From Pseudomonas sp. GV085 (GTDB taxonomy: Bacteria > Pseudomonadota > Gammaproteobacteria > Pseudomonadales > Pseudomonadaceae), in NCBI RefSeq assembly GCF_003050925.1, contig NZ_QAOV01000014.1, positions 62,001-126,000 of the forward strand: a DNA stretch of 64,000 nucleotides. The letters are read 5' to 3'. Below, in pieces: positions 46,936 to 56,596 of this stretch (position 1 is the stretch's first letter; the number at the start of each line of letters is the position of its first letter). The notes beneath the pieces are model-generated. The model saw only the letters and a list, made by a program, of their open reading frames with translations. It did no database searches and was not told the DNA's origin. A program made the position numbers and the translations under genes.

Positions 46936-48807
46936 TCAGTAACGCTTGATGTCCGCCTGGCTTTCCAGCTGCTTGCGGTAAGCCGCAAAGTCTTGCTGGC
47001 CGATGCGGGAAGCGAGGTAGCGACGATACTGTGCTTTCTCTTCTTCGGTCGGCGCCGCAGCTTCGTTCACGCCATTGAGGCGCAGGATCATCAGGCTGCC
47101 ATCCGCCAGCGTCACGCTGGTGAAGGTCGGCTTGTCCTTGGCCGCAGGCTTGGCCATACGGAACAGCGCCTGCAGCACCGCAGGATCAACCCCTTCCTGA
47201 GCGCGGGTCGCCGCTTTGGTGACTTTCCAGGCCTGGCCATCGATCGCCTGATCCAGCGGGGTCTTGCCATCGCGCAGGCTGGCAATCAGGGCCTCAGCCT
47301 TGGTCTTGGCATCGGCGCTGGCGTGCTCCTTGGCCAATTGCACACGGATCGCGGCAGAAACGCTTTCCAGTGGCAATTGCGAAGGTTTCAGGTGCTCCTT
47401 GGCACGCAACACGACCACGGTTTCCGGATCGAGCTCGATGGCGGCGCTGTTCGCCCCCTCATCCAGGACTTCCGGGCTGAACGCAGCAGTGATTACGGCA
47501 CGGTTGGATGTAATACCCTCACCGCCTTCACGGCCGAACGGCTTGGACGTCTGCACGGTCAGTTTCAGGTCCTGCGCTGGCTGAGCCAGATCGGACGCTT
47601 CGAACGAGGCGTCTTCCAGTTGCTTGCTCGCCTCGACGAAACGCTGCTCGACCTGCTGAGTCTTCAGAGCATGGGTCAGCTTGTCTTTCAGGCTGGCGAA
47701 CGTTGGCACTTCTGGAGCTTCCACGCCCAACAGCTTGATCAGGTGGAAACCGAAGTCGGTGCGAACCGGACCAGAGACCTGGTCCTGGGCCAACGAATAC
47801 AGGGCTTTTTCGAACGCCGGGTCGTAGACGCCAGGACCGGCATAACCCAGGTCACCGCCGTTGTTCGCCGACCCCGGATCCTGGGAGAACTCCTTGGCCA
47901 GCGCCTCGAACTTCTCACCCTTGGCCAGACGGGCCTGGATCTCTTCGATCTTCGCCTTGGCTTGCGCCTCGGTGGTCTTGTCATTCACCTCAATCAGAAT
48001 GTGCGCAGCCCGACGTTGCTCGGACAGGTTCGCGATTTCTTTCTGATAGGCCGCTTGCAGGTCTTGGTCGTTGACGCTGACCTGGTCGAAGAAGGAAGCC
48101 TTCTTCAGCTCGAGGTAATCGATGACCACCTGATCCGGCGTCATGAATTCCTTGGCGTGTTCGTCGTAATAAGCCTTGACCTCATCGTCGGTCAGCTTCA
48201 CAGCCGCCGGGTCGGCCTTGATGTTCAGGGAAGCGAAATCGCGGGTCTGTTTTTCCAGACGGGCAAACGCCAGTACCTGTGCATCGGTCACGAAACCGCT
48301 ACCGGCCAGGCCGGCACGCAGCTGACCAATCAACATTTCCTGAGCCAGCATCTGGCGGAATTGCATGCGGCTATAGCCGAGTTGACGAATCACCTGGTCG
48401 AAACGCTCAGAGCTGAACTTGCCATCGACCTGAAACTCTGGTGTTTGCAGGATGACCTGATCAAGCGCCGCTTCGGAGAAAGCGAATTTCGAATTTTCTG
48501 CGCCTTGCAGCAGCAGTTTGCGATCGATCAGGCCCTTGAGCGCCGATTCGCGCAACATTTTTTCATCCAGCAAGGATGCATCGAAATCCTTGCCCAGCTG
48601 TTGCATGAGCTGGCGGCGTTGCATATCGACCGCCTGGCTCAGCTCGTTCTGGCTGATTTCATCGCCATTGACCTTGGCCGCATCATTACTGTGCGACGTG
48701 GCCTTGAAAATGGCGTCGAAACCGGTCAAGGCCATCAGAACAACGATGACCCCGATAATAGTCTTGGCAATCCAGCCTTGTGAATTGTCCCTGATATTCT
48801 GCAGCAT
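46936..48807 (-). CDS. ppiD: Periplasmic folding chaperone PpiD (SurA/parvulin type)
   Basis: This 623-residue protein has one N-terminal membrane helix (AKTIIGVIVVLMALTGFDAIF), a SurA-like chaperone region, and a parvulin domain (about 260-360; AAHILIEVNDKTTEAQAKAKIEEIQARLAKGEKFEALAKEFSQDPGSANNGGDLGYAG in two recognisable parts). It assists outer-membrane protein folding at the periplasmic side of the inner membrane. The ATG follows GGGGGACGC. Position downstream of lon-hupB is conserved in Pseudomonas. Confidence 0.95.
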   Translation of the reverse strand: MLQNIRDNSQGWIAKTIIGVIVVLMALTGFDAIFKATSHSNDAAKVNGDEISQNELSQAVDMQRRQLMQQLGKDFDASLLDEKMLRESALKGLIDRKLLLQGAENSKFAFSEAALDQVILQTPEFQVDGKFSSERFDQVIRQLGYSRMQFRQMLAQEMLIGQLRAGLAGSGFVTDAQVLAFARLEKQTRDFASLNIKADPAAVKLTDDEVKAYYDEHAKEFMTPDQVVIDYLELKKASFFDQVSVNDQDLQAAYQKEIANLSEQRRAAHILIEVNDKTTEAQAKAKIEEIQARLAKGEKFEALAKEFSQDPGSANNGGDLGYAGPGVYDPAFEKALYSLAQDQVSGPVRTDFGFHLIKLLGVEAPEVPTFASLKDKLTHALKTQQVEQRFVEASKQLEDASFEASDLAQPAQDLKLTVQTSKPFGREGGEGITSNRAVITAAFSPEVLDEGANSAAIELDPETVVVLRAKEHLKPSQLPLESVSAAIRVQLAKEHASADAKTKAEALIASLRDGKTPLDQAIDGQAWKVTKAATRAQEGVDPAVLQALFRMAKPAAKDKPTFTSVTLADGSLMILRLNGVNEAAAPTEEEKAQYRRYLASRIGQQDFAAYRKQLESQADIKRY

Positions 48808-48877
48808 GCGTCCCCCAGAAACGGTTGAACTTCAAAATTAGGCAACCGTGGAGCGTGGGTAGAATCCGGATAGAAGA

Positions 48878-48901
48878 AAGGCGCATCCGAGGATGCGCCT
48901 T
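48878..48901 (-). terminator. Rho-independent terminator between tRNA-like element and ppiD
   Basis: Perfect 11-bp stem AAGGCGCATCC / GGATGCGCCTT with a two-base loop as drawn; on the minus strand TTTCTTC follows. It directly follows the tRNA-like element and would end its transcript. Confidence 0.8.
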
Positions 48902-48909
48902 CTCGTAAC

Positions 48910-48987
48910 TGGCGGAGCGGATCGAGGACTCGAACTGGCGACCCTCGGTGTCTTGAACCGGCGACCTACAGTCAGGACTGCCGCTCC
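48910..48987 (-). pseudogene. tRNA-Asp-like relic
   Basis: On the minus strand the 78 nt begin GGAGCGG and end CCGCTCCGCCA, a perfect 7-bp acceptor stem with encoded CCA, as in Pseudomonas tRNA-Asp. GGGTCGC and GTTCGAGTCC of tRNA-Asp are also recognisable. The D arm is replaced by CAGTC-CT-GACTG, the anticodon loop reads TCAAGAC instead of one with GUC, and the T stem does not pair. It thus looks like a decayed tRNA-Asp gene, though it still sits before a good terminator. Confidence 0.6.
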
Positions 48988-49040
48988 GCTGCCAAGTCAG
49001 GCATGACCCCGACCCGGATGGGTAAAAACCTGAATCGAAC

Positions 49041-49313
49041 TTAGTTGACAGCTTCTTTCAGTGCTTTACCGGCTTTGAAACCTGGTTTTTTGGCTGCCGC
49101 GATTTCCAGCGTCTTACCGGTCTGTGGGTTACGACCAATGCGAGCTGGACGATCAGTTACCGAGAAAGTGCCGAAACCAACCAGAACAACAGAGTCGCCA
49201 GCCTTGAGAGCGCCAGTGACGGATTCGATTACAGCGTCCAGCGCACGGCCAGCAGCAGCTTTCGGGATATCAGCGGATGCAGCGATAGCATCAATCAGTT
49301 CCGACTTGTTCAC
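49041..49313 (-). CDS. hupB: Nucleoid protein HU-beta
   Basis: This 90-residue protein is the HU/IHF fold in full: helical N-terminus ([20 protein letters not shown]), the saddle strand [11 protein letters not shown], the DNA-binding arm with the RNPQTGK motif around residues 61-67 and the C-terminal [14 protein letters not shown]. It bends and compacts DNA as a dimer. The start is a GTG after AAGGGGA. It follows lon, as in other pseudomonads. Confidence 0.97.
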   Translation of the reverse strand: MNKSELIDAIAASADIPKAAAGRALDAVIESVTGALKAGDSVVLVGFGTFSVTDRPARIGRNPQTGKTLEIAAAKKPGFKAGKALKEAVN

Positions 49314-49462
49314 TCTAAGTCCCCTTATATCTATTTGAGTATGATTCTAAGTTTTTTTGGTGAAAGCAAAAACGAGTGCTGAATGGCCTACAGACACTTA
49401 AGAGCCGCTTTATAACAAGGGCTCTAAAAAGCTGTCAAGAAAGCCCCCCAGGCAAATACGTA

Positions 49463-51859
49463 CTAATGCGTGCTAATTCTTTCCTTAGAATCTGCGTCGC
49501 GCTTCTCATCCTTCGCGACTATCTCCGGAGCCACGTCCGGCAAGGGCTCCGGCGCGTATTGCAACGCAATTTGCAGGACCTCGTCAATCCATTTAACCGG
49601 TTTAATCTGTAGATCCTGCTTGATATTGTCCGGAATCTCTTTGAGATCGCGCACATTCTCTTCAGGAATGATCACCGTCTTGATTCCGCCACGATGGGCA
49701 GCCAGCAGTTTTTCTTTCAAGCCGCCAATGGCCAGCACCTGGCCACGCAACGTGATTTCGCCGGTCATGGCAACATCCGCGCGCACCGGAATGCCGGTCA
49801 ATGCCGAAACCAGGGCCGTGCACATACCCACACCGGCGCTAGGACCGTCTTTCGGGGTCGCCCCTTCTGGCATATGGATGTGCGTGTCGCGCTTCTCATG
49901 GAAGTCCAGGGGAATACCCAGGCTCTTCGCCCGGCTGCGAACAACGGTCAACGCGGCGGTGATCGACTCGACCATCACGTCGCCCAGGGAACCGGTCTTG
50001 ATCAACTGGCCCTTGCCCGGCACGACAGCGGCTTCGATGGTCAGCAATTCGCCACCTACCTGAGTCCACGCCAGCCCGGTCACCTGACCGATCTGATCCT
50101 GCTGCTCGGCCAGGCCGTAGCGGAATTTGCGCACGCCCAGGAAGTGCTCCAGATCGTCCGCAGTGACCTTCACCGAGAAGCGTTTTTCCAGCGCATGTTC
50201 CTTGACGGCCTTGCGGCAAACCTTGGCAATCTGGCGCTCCAGCCCACGCACACCGGCTTCACGGGTGTAGTAGCGGATGATGTCGCGGATCGCTTCTGCG
50301 TCAAACTCCAGCTCGCCTTTCTTCAGGCCGTTGGCCGTAATCTGCTTTGGCGAAAGGTATTTGACGGCGATGTTGATCTTCTCGTCTTCGGTGTAGCCCG
50401 GCAGACGGATCACTTCCATCCGGTCCAGCAGCGCCGGCGGGATATTCATCGAGTTCGAGGTGCACAGGAACATCACATCGGACAGGTCGTAATCGACTTC
50501 CAGATAGTGATCGTTGAAATTGTGGTTCTGCTCGGGATCGAGCACTTCCAGCAACGCCGATGCCGGATCGCCACGCATATCGCTGCCCATTTTGTCGATT
50601 TCATCGAGCAGGAACAGCGGATTGCGGACACCCACTTTTGTCATCTTTTGAATCAATCTTCCTGGCATCGAACCGATGTAAGTACGGCGATGACCACGAA
50701 TTTCCGCCTCATCACGCACGCCACCGAGGGCCATGCGCACGAATTTGCGGTTGGTGGCATGAGCGATCGACTCCGCCAGGGACGTTTTACCCACCCCGGG
50801 AGGACCGACCAGGCACAACACCGGACCACGAATTTTCTTCACGCGTTTTTGCACGGCGAGGTATTCGAGGATGCGCTCTTTGACTTCTTCCAGGCCATAG
50901 TGGTCGGCATCCAGAATGTCTTCTGCACGCGCCAGATCCAGGCGCACTTTGCTCTGGGCCTTCCACGGCACCTGAACCAGCCAGTCGATGTACGAACGCA
51001 CTACGGTCGCTTCCGCGGACATTGGCGACATTTGCTTGAGCTTGTTCAGTTCGGCCGTGGCCTTGGCCAGCGCGTCTTTTGGCAGGCCGGCGGCATCGAT
51101 ACGCTTTTTCAGCTCTTCGACTTCGTTGTGACCTTCATCGCTGTCGCCGAGCTCTTTCTGAATGGCCTTCATCTGCTCATTCAGGTAGTACTCGCGCTGA
51201 CTGCGTTCCATTTGCTTTTTGACGCGACCACGAATGCGCTTTTCGACTTGCAGCAGATCGATCTCGGCATCCAGCAACGCCAGAACGTGCTCGACCCGAG
51301 CCGACAAATCGATGATTTCGAGGATTTCCTGCTTCTGTTCGATCTTCAGGGCCATGTGCGCGGCCATGGTATCCACCAGGCGGCCTGGCTCATCGATGCT
51401 GTTAAGCGATGACAGGACTTCGGCCGGGACTTTCTTGCCCAACTGCACATATTGCTCGAACTGGGATAGCAGACTGCGTACGAATACTTCCGACTCACGC
51501 TCTGGCGCGTTGACTTCGTCGATCAGGGAGACTTCGGCACGGCAGTGGCCGTCCACTTCGCTGAAGCGCTCAATGGCGCCCCGCTGCTCACCCTCGACCA
51601 GAACCTTGACCGTACCGTCAGGCAGCTTCAGCAGCTGCAGAACGGTGGCAATCGTACCTACGCGATACAGGGCATCTTCACCGGGATCGTCGTCAGCCGG
51701 GTTTCTCTGGGCCAGCAGAAGAATCTGCTTGTCACCCGTCATCGCTGCCTCGAGGGCTTCGATGGATTTCTCGCGCCCCACGAACAGCGGGATAACCATG
51801 TGCGGATAAACCACGACATCACGCAATGGCAGGAGAGGCAATTCGATGGTCGTCTTCAT
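49463..51859 (-). CDS. lon: ATP-dependent Lon protease
   Basis: This 798-residue enzyme has the N-terminal substrate-binding domain (LPLLPLRDVVVYPHMVIPLFVGR), AAA+ module with Walker A GPPGVGKT (352-359) and Walker B LFLLDEIDKM, and the Ser-Lys protease domain with DGPSAG (Ser674) and GLKEKLLAAHRGG (Lys717). It degrades misfolded and regulatory proteins in the cytoplasm. The start is the ATG after AGAGG, giving the usual length; the longer frame adds 37 residues that overlap the promoter. A sigma32-like promoter precedes it. Confidence 0.97.
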   Translation of the reverse strand: MKTTIELPLLPLRDVVVYPHMVIPLFVGREKSIEALEAAMTGDKQILLLAQRNPADDDPGEDALYRVGTIATVLQLLKLPDGTVKVLVEGEQRGAIERFSEVDGHCRAEVSLIDEVNAPERESEVFVRSLLSQFEQYVQLGKKVPAEVLSSLNSIDEPGRLVDTMAAHMALKIEQKQEILEIIDLSARVEHVLALLDAEIDLLQVEKRIRGRVKKQMERSQREYYLNEQMKAIQKELGDSDEGHNEVEELKKRIDAAGLPKDALAKATAELNKLKQMSPMSAEATVVRSYIDWLVQVPWKAQSKVRLDLARAEDILDADHYGLEEVKERILEYLAVQKRVKKIRGPVLCLVGPPGVGKTSLAESIAHATNRKFVRMALGGVRDEAEIRGHRRTYIGSMPGRLIQKMTKVGVRNPLFLLDEIDKMGSDMRGDPASALLEVLDPEQNHNFNDHYLEVDYDLSDVMFLCTSNSMNIPPALLDRMEVIRLPGYTEDEKINIAVKYLSPKQITANGLKKGELEFDAEAIRDIIRYYTREAGVRGLERQIAKVCRKAVKEHALEKRFSVKVTADDLEHFLGVRKFRYGLAEQQDQIGQVTGLAWTQVGGELLTIEAAVVPGKGQLIKTGSLGDVMVESITAALTVVRSRAKSLGIPLDFHEKRDTHIHMPEGATPKDGPSAGVGMCTALVSALTGIPVRADVAMTGEITLRGQVLAIGGLKEKLLAAHRGGIKTVIIPEENVRDLKEIPDNIKQDLQIKPVKWIDEVLQIALQYAPEPLPDVAPEIVAKDEKRDADSKERISTH

Positions 51860-51917
51860 GATTTCGCCTCTACGGCGGCCGTAAGGCCGTAAACAGATGG
51901 AAGTAAACTTGAAACCA

Positions 51918-51946
51918 AGATGGGGGCTGCCTTCAAAAAAAACAAG
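51918..51946 (-). promoter_or_regulatory. Sigma32-type heat-shock promoter of lon
   Basis: On the minus strand CTTGTTT, a 14-base spacer and CCCCATCT match the sigma32 pattern (CTTGAAA, CCCCATNT) well in the -10 part. The predicted start is about 50 bases before the lon ATG. Heat-shock control of lon is established in related bacteria. Confidence 0.6.
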
Positions 51947-51974
51947 CGCAAAGACAGTGTTAAAACGCACTAAA

Positions 51975-52000
51975 AGAAAAGGGGCCCGAAGGCCCCTTCT
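51975..52000 (-). terminator. Rho-independent terminator of clpX
   Basis: Stem AAGGGGCC / GGCCCCTT with loop CGAA (plus strand), followed on the minus strand by TTTCTTTTAG, 23 bases past the clpX stop codon. Confidence 0.9.
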
Positions 52001-52020
52001 TTATTCAAGCTGCGTGACGC

Positions 52021-53304
52021 TTAAGCGTCCGGCGCGGCCTTGGCGGTCGGCTCACTGTTTTCGTAGATATACAGTGGCTTGGACTTGCCTTCTATCACGC
52101 TTTCATCGATCACTACTTTACTCACCTCCGATTGCGAGGGGATTTCATACATAGTGTCGAGCAATACACCTTCGAGAATCGAACGCAGGCCACGGGCACC
52201 GGTTTTACGCTCCAGGGCACGCTTGGCGACCGATTTCAGTGCGTCGGAACGGAATTCCAGATCAACGCCTTCCATCTCGAACAACTTGGCATACTGCTTG
52301 GTCAGAGCATTTTTCGGCTCGGTGAGAATCTGCATCAATGCAGCCTCGTCAAGCTCGTCCAGCGTGGCAAGTACCGGCAGACGACCGACGAATTCCGGGA
52401 TCAGACCGAACTTGACCAGATCGTCAGGCTCGACTTCACGCAGGGACTCACCGACTTTCTTGCCTTCTTCCTTGCTGCGCACTTCTGCGTTGAAGCCGAT
52501 GCCGCCCTTGGTGGAACGGTTTTGAATAACCTTTTCCAGACCAGAGAACGCACCACCGCAGATGAACAGAATGTTACGGGTGTCGACCTGAAGGAATTCC
52601 TGCTGCGGATGCTTGCGACCACCTTGAGGCGGAACGGAAGCGACCGTGCCTTCGATCAACTTGAGCAGGGCCTGCTGCACGCCTTCACCGGATACGTCCC
52701 GTGTGATCGACGGGTTGTCAGACTTGCGCGAAATCTTGTCGATTTCATCGATGTAGACAATACCCATCTGGGCTTTTTCCACGTCGTAATCGCATTTCTG
52801 CAGCAGCTTCTGAATGATGTTCTCGACATCTTCACCCACGTAACCCGCCTCAGTGAGGGTGGTTGCATCAGCGATGGTGAACGGAACGTTCAGCAAGCGG
52901 GCCAGTGTTTCGGCAAGCAGGGTTTTACCCGAGCCTGTCGGGCCGATCAGCAGGATGTTGCTCTTGCCGAGTTCGACGTCGTCATTCTTTTTGTCACGCT
53001 GATTCAGGCGCTTGTAGTGGTTGTACACCGCTACGGCCAGAACCTTTTTCGCACGCTCCTGACCAATCACATATTGATCAAGGATGCCGCTGATTTCTTT
53101 AGGCGAAGGCAATTTATGCGCGCTGCTTTCGGCCTGTGCCTCCTGCACCTCCTCGCGGATGATGTCATTGCACAGGTCGACGCACTCGTCGCAGATAAAG
53201 ACCGAGGGGCCGGCAATCAATTTGCGTACTTCATGCTGGCTTTTGCCACAGAAGGAGCAATAGAGCAGCTTGCCGTTGTCCTCGCCGTTGCGGGTGTCAG
53301 TCAT
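52021..53304 (-). CDS. clpX: ClpXP ATPase subunit ClpX
   Basis: This 427-residue AAA+ unfoldase has an N-terminal zinc-binding domain (CSFC near residues 16-19 and CDEC further on), Walker A GPTGSGKT, Walker [10 protein letters not shown], the RKSDN/sensor region and the ClpP-contact loop IGF (GGIGFNAEV). It feeds substrates to ClpP. The start chosen ([12 protein letters not shown]) gives the family length; the longer frame adds eleven residues. It lies 112 bases after clpP in the same direction. Confidence 0.97.
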   Translation of the reverse strand: MTDTRNGEDNGKLLYCSFCGKSQHEVRKLIAGPSVFICDECVDLCNDIIREEVQEAQAESSAHKLPSPKEISGILDQYVIGQERAKKVLAVAVYNHYKRLNQRDKKNDDVELGKSNILLIGPTGSGKTLLAETLARLLNVPFTIADATTLTEAGYVGEDVENIIQKLLQKCDYDVEKAQMGIVYIDEIDKISRKSDNPSITRDVSGEGVQQALLKLIEGTVASVPPQGGRKHPQQEFLQVDTRNILFICGGAFSGLEKVIQNRSTKGGIGFNAEVRSKEEGKKVGESLREVEPDDLVKFGLIPEFVGRLPVLATLDELDEAALMQILTEPKNALTKQYAKLFEMEGVDLEFRSDALKSVAKRALERKTGARGLRSILEGVLLDTMYEIPSQSEVSKVVIDESVIEGKSKPLYIYENSEPTAKAAPDA

Positions 53305-53416
53305 TCGTTCGATCCAAATCCGATAGGCTTGCAACACAAGATGAAGGCTATTGCGGGCTTTTTCAAGCCCGCTGGTGATCGGACCCGCCGACCAACCCTA
53401 TTTTGAGCTGCTTATT

Positions 53417-54052
53417 TCAGGCAGGGCGCTGGGTGATCACTTCATCGATCAACCCGTACTCACGCGCGGCTTCTGCACTCATGAAATTGTCGCGGTTGGT
53501 ATCGCGCTCGATTTCTTCAAGAGTGCGCCCGCTATGCAGGGCCATCAGCGTGTTGAGACGCTCACGAATAAAGAGGATTTCCTTGGCATGGATTTCGATA
53601 TCCGACGCCTGCCCCTGGAAACCGCCCAGTGGCTGGTGAATCATCACTCGCGAGTTCGGCAGGCAGTAACGCTTGCCAGCGGCACCGGCCGTCAGCAGAA
53701 ACGCGCCCATGCTGCACGCCTGACCGATACAGGTGGTCGCCACGTTGGGCTTGATGAACTGCATGGTGTCGTAGATCGACATGCCTGCCGTCACCGAACC
53801 GCCCGGGGAGTTGATGTAGAGATGGATGTCCTTGTCCGGGTTCTCCGCTTCAAGGAACAGCAATTGCGCACAGATCAGGTTGGCCATGTAGTCCTCTACC
53901 GGACCAACCAGAAAGATCACTCGCTCCTTGAGGAGACGCGAGTAGATGTCGTAGGCGCGCTCGCCACGAGCGGACTGCTCGACAACCATCGGGACCAGGC
54001 CGCCTGCGGCCTGGATATCAGAGTTCTGCTGAATATACGAATTACGGAACAT
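53417..54052 (-). CDS. clpP: ATP-dependent Clp protease proteolytic subunit ClpP
   Basis: This 211-residue serine protease has Ser114 in [11 protein letters not shown] and His139 in MIHQPLGG, with the third triad member in the ERDTNRD segment (182-188). [18 protein letters not shown] forms the handle region. It assembles as a tetradecamer with ClpX/ClpA. Order tig-clpP-clpX-lon is the usual one. Confidence 0.97.
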   Translation of the reverse strand: MFRNSYIQQNSDIQAAGGLVPMVVEQSARGERAYDIYSRLLKERVIFLVGPVEDYMANLICAQLLFLEAENPDKDIHLYINSPGGSVTAGMSIYDTMQFIKPNVATTCIGQACSMGAFLLTAGAAGKRYCLPNSRVMIHQPLGGFQGQASDIEIHAKEILFIRERLNTLMALHSGRTLEEIERDTNRDNFMSAEAAREYGLIDEVITQRPA

Positions 54053-54145
54053 GCTCTGCAGTCACTCCCAAATAGTTATGTCTTGAATACGCATAAGCCA
54101 GCTCGAAGGCTGGCTTATGGTGTTTGCTTCTTACCGCAAAAACAA

Positions 54146-55456
54146 TCAGTCGGCTTGTGGAGCTTCTACCGGCTTGACCGCTTCTTCGTAAGAGACCGAT
54201 TTGTCGGTCACGCTAGCTTTCTGCAGAACAGTATCCACAACTTGCTCTTCCAGCACAACCGAACGAACTTCGTTCAGTTGCTGGTCGTTCTTGTAGTACC
54301 AGGACACAACTTGCTCAGGCTCTTGATAAGCCGAAGCCATTTCCTGAATCATCTCGCGAACGCGGGTTTCGTCAGGCTTGAGGTCGAATTGCTTGACCAC
54401 TTCAGCCACGATCAGGCCCAGCACTACGCGGCGCTTGGCTTGCTCTTCGAACAGCTCGGCCGGCAGCTGGTCAGGCTTGATGTTGCCGCCGAACTGCTGG
54501 ACAGCCTGCACACGCAGACGGTCAACTTCGTTGGACAGCAGAGCCTTTGGCACTTCGATCGGGTTGGTGGCCAGCAGACCGTCCATTACCTGATTCTTGA
54601 CCTTGGATTTGATCGCCTGACGCAGCTCACGCTCCATGTTCTTGCGAACTTCGGCACGGAAGCCATCCAGACCGGTTTCCTTGATGCCGAATTGAGCGAA
54701 GAATTCTTCGGTCAGTTCTGGCAGCTTTGGCTCGGAAATGGTGTTGACGGTCACGGTGAACTCGGCAGTTTTGCCAGCCAGGTCCAGGTTCTGATAGTCC
54801 TCTGGGAAAGTCAGGTTCAGAACGCGTTCTTCACCGGCTTTAGCGCCAACCAGGCCATCTTCGAAACCAGGGATCATGCGGCCGGAACCCAGTACCAGCT
54901 GAGTACCCTTGGCGGAACCGCCAGCGAACACTTCACCGTCGACCTTGCCGACGAAGTCAATGTTCAGCTGGTCTTCGTTTTGAGCGGCGCGGTCGGCCAC
55001 TTCGAAACGGGTGTTCTGCTTGCGCAGGATTTCCAGCATTTTGTCCAGATCGGCATCAGCCACGTCAGCGCTCAGGCGCTCGACGGTGATACCTTCGAAA
55101 CCGGCAACGGTGAACTCAGGGAACACTTCGAATACGGCAACGTATTCCAGGTCCTTGCCCGCTTCCAGGGACTTAGGCTCGATCGAAGGCTGGCCAGCCG
55201 GGTTCAGCTTCTGCTCAACCACAGCTTCGTAGAAGGAAGACTGGATCACGTCGCCTACAGCTTCCTGGCGAGCGTCGGCACCGAAACGGCGCTTGATTTC
55301 GCTCATTGGCACTTTGCCTGGACGGAAGCCAGCAATCTTGGCCTTTTGTGCGGTCTGCTGCAGACGCTTGTTGACCTGGCTCTCGATGCGCTCAGCCGGC
55401 ACGGTGACGCTCATGCGGCGCTCAAGAGCAGTAGTATTTTCAACAGAAACTTGCAT
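54146..55456 (-). CDS. tig: Trigger factor
   Basis: This 436-residue ribosome-associated chaperone has an N-terminal ribosome-binding domain with the GFRPGKVP signature (about residues 44-51), a central FKBP-like PPIase domain (about 150-245; [18 protein letters not shown]) and a helical C-terminal chaperone region. The start is the ATG after GAGGA and gives the family length; the longer frame adds 21 residues. Confidence 0.97.
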   Translation of the reverse strand: MQVSVENTTALERRMSVTVPAERIESQVNKRLQQTAQKAKIAGFRPGKVPMSEIKRRFGADARQEAVGDVIQSSFYEAVVEQKLNPAGQPSIEPKSLEAGKDLEYVAVFEVFPEFTVAGFEGITVERLSADVADADLDKMLEILRKQNTRFEVADRAAQNEDQLNIDFVGKVDGEVFAGGSAKGTQLVLGSGRMIPGFEDGLVGAKAGEERVLNLTFPEDYQNLDLAGKTAEFTVTVNTISEPKLPELTEEFFAQFGIKETGLDGFRAEVRKNMERELRQAIKSKVKNQVMDGLLATNPIEVPKALLSNEVDRLRVQAVQQFGGNIKPDQLPAELFEEQAKRRVVLGLIVAEVVKQFDLKPDETRVREMIQEMASAYQEPEQVVSWYYKNDQQLNEVRSVVLEEQVVDTVLQKASVTDKSVSYEEAVKPVEAPQAD

Positions 55457-55842
55457 GGATATTCCTCGTTGCACAGACGTTAGCCGGCCGTTTCCGACCC
55501 CAGAATCAAGGGCATGCATTCTAGTGGGTCAAACTCAAGAAGTCACCCTACTGAAAACGGGTAAAAACGCAGCAGGCAATTTATAGGTGCGGATGCACGA
55601 ATGCACCTCGCTCCGATGGCAAATACTACCAATCACGCCAGGGCTCTGCGCCGACCCTTCCATATATAGAAGAGATCGCCAATCACCTCCCTGACAGCCG
55701 ATCTCGCAAGCAAGGCCGGCGGACAGGACGGCATCATCGAGAAACATAAATACGACGAAACGCCCTGCCCCTGCAGCCCGGAACCTGCGGCCACCGAAAC
55801 AAAAAAGGCGCCAGACTTTTCAATCTGGCGCCTTTCGAAATA
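55457..55842. other. Intergenic region between tig and the tRNA cluster
   Basis: It holds the tig promoter region and, at its right end, the tRNA terminator. No convincing reading frame or other feature was seen. Confidence 0.5.
55804..55835 (-). terminator. Terminator after the distal tRNA-His
   Basis: Stem AAAGGCGCCAGA / TCTGGCGCCTTT; on the minus strand it runs into TTTTTTGTTTC. It ends the tRNA transcript. Confidence 0.85.
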
Positions 55843-55919
55843 TGGGGTGGACGATGGGGATCGAACCCACGACAACGGGAGTCACAATCCCGTGCTCTAC
55901 CAACTGAGCTACGCCCACC
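55843..55919 (-). tRNA. tRNA-His (GTG), distal copy
   Basis: 77 nt with encoded CCA. The clover leaf is complete: acceptor with the extra 5' G of tRNA-His, D arm GCTCAGTTGGTAGAGC, anticodon arm CGGGA-TTGTGAC-TCCCG (anticodon GTG), T arm with GGTTCGATCCC. Its sequence is the same as that of the second tRNA-His at 56138-56214. Confidence 0.95.
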
Positions 55920-55995
55920 ATATTGCCTGTTAAAGAAGCCAAACAACTTCTTTATCAAGCTCCAGCCAGGCCAGCAGCCTGAGTGAAGCTTTAAT

Positions 55996-56080
55996 TGGTG
56001 CGGATGAAGAGACTCGAACTCTTACGCCTCGCGGCGCTGGAACCTAAATCCAGTGTGTCTACCAATTCCACCACATCCGC
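55996..56080 (-). tRNA. tRNA-Leu (TAG)
   Basis: 85 nt with a long variable arm and encoded CCA. Acceptor GCGGATG / CATCCGC, D arm with GGTAGACAC, anticodon loop ATTTAGG (anticodon TAG), and T arm AGAGTTCGAGTCTCT. Confidence 0.95.
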
Positions 56081-56098
56081 GGATGAAGCCTTTAAAGC

Positions 56099-56128
56099 AA
56101 AGGCGCCAGACTGTTAATCTGGCGCCTT
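56099..56128 (-). terminator. Hairpin between tRNA-His and tRNA-Leu
   Basis: Stem AAAGGCGCCAGA-type, almost the same as the hairpin at 55804-55835, directly after the proximal tRNA-His. It may be a partial terminator or processing site that was duplicated together with tRNA-His. Confidence 0.7.
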
Positions 56129-56137
56129 TTCGAAATA

Positions 56138-56214
56138 TGGGGTGGACGATGGGGATCGAACCCACGACAACGGGAGTCACAATCCCGTGCTCTACCAACT
56201 GAGCTACGCCCACC
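56138..56214 (-). tRNA. tRNA-His (GTG), proximal copy
   Basis: 77 nt, identical by eye to the distal tRNA-His, again followed by the GGCGCCAGA hairpin. It lies between tRNA-Arg and tRNA-Leu. Confidence 0.95.
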
Positions 56215-56245
56215 ATATCGCGTTACTTGTGCCAAAGCTGCCTAA

Positions 56246-56322
56246 TGGCGCACCCGGCAGGACTCGAACCTGCGACCATCCGCTTAGAAGGCGGATGCTC
56301 TATCCAGCTGAGCTACGGGCGC
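56246..56322 (-). tRNA. tRNA-Arg (TCT)
   Basis: 77 nt with encoded CCA. Acceptor GCGCCCG / CGGGTGC, D arm GCTCAGCTGGATAGAGC, anticodon loop with TCT flanked by ATCCGCCT and AAGCGGAT, T arm CAGGTTCGAGTCCTG. It is the first tRNA of the cluster. Confidence 0.95.
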
Positions 56323-56596
56323 CTTGTTAGCTGTACCCTTGGAGGACTACAAACTAAGTGCTTTCCAGTCTCGCAGAACCAAAATCCCGCTCAACCTTCT
56401 TAACCAGTGCTAGGCTGTGCCCGACAAGTGCGACGAATAGTATAGAGCCCCCCGAAGGTCGTCAAATCCTTTTTAAAAAAAATTCATTTAATTAAAGGAG
56501 TTAGGGGAATTTGCAGACCAAGCGCCTTTGCCCTCACCGCATGACATGCGAGAATGCGTTCTCTTTTTTTCCCCTCTCGATGGTTAATCACGCGCA

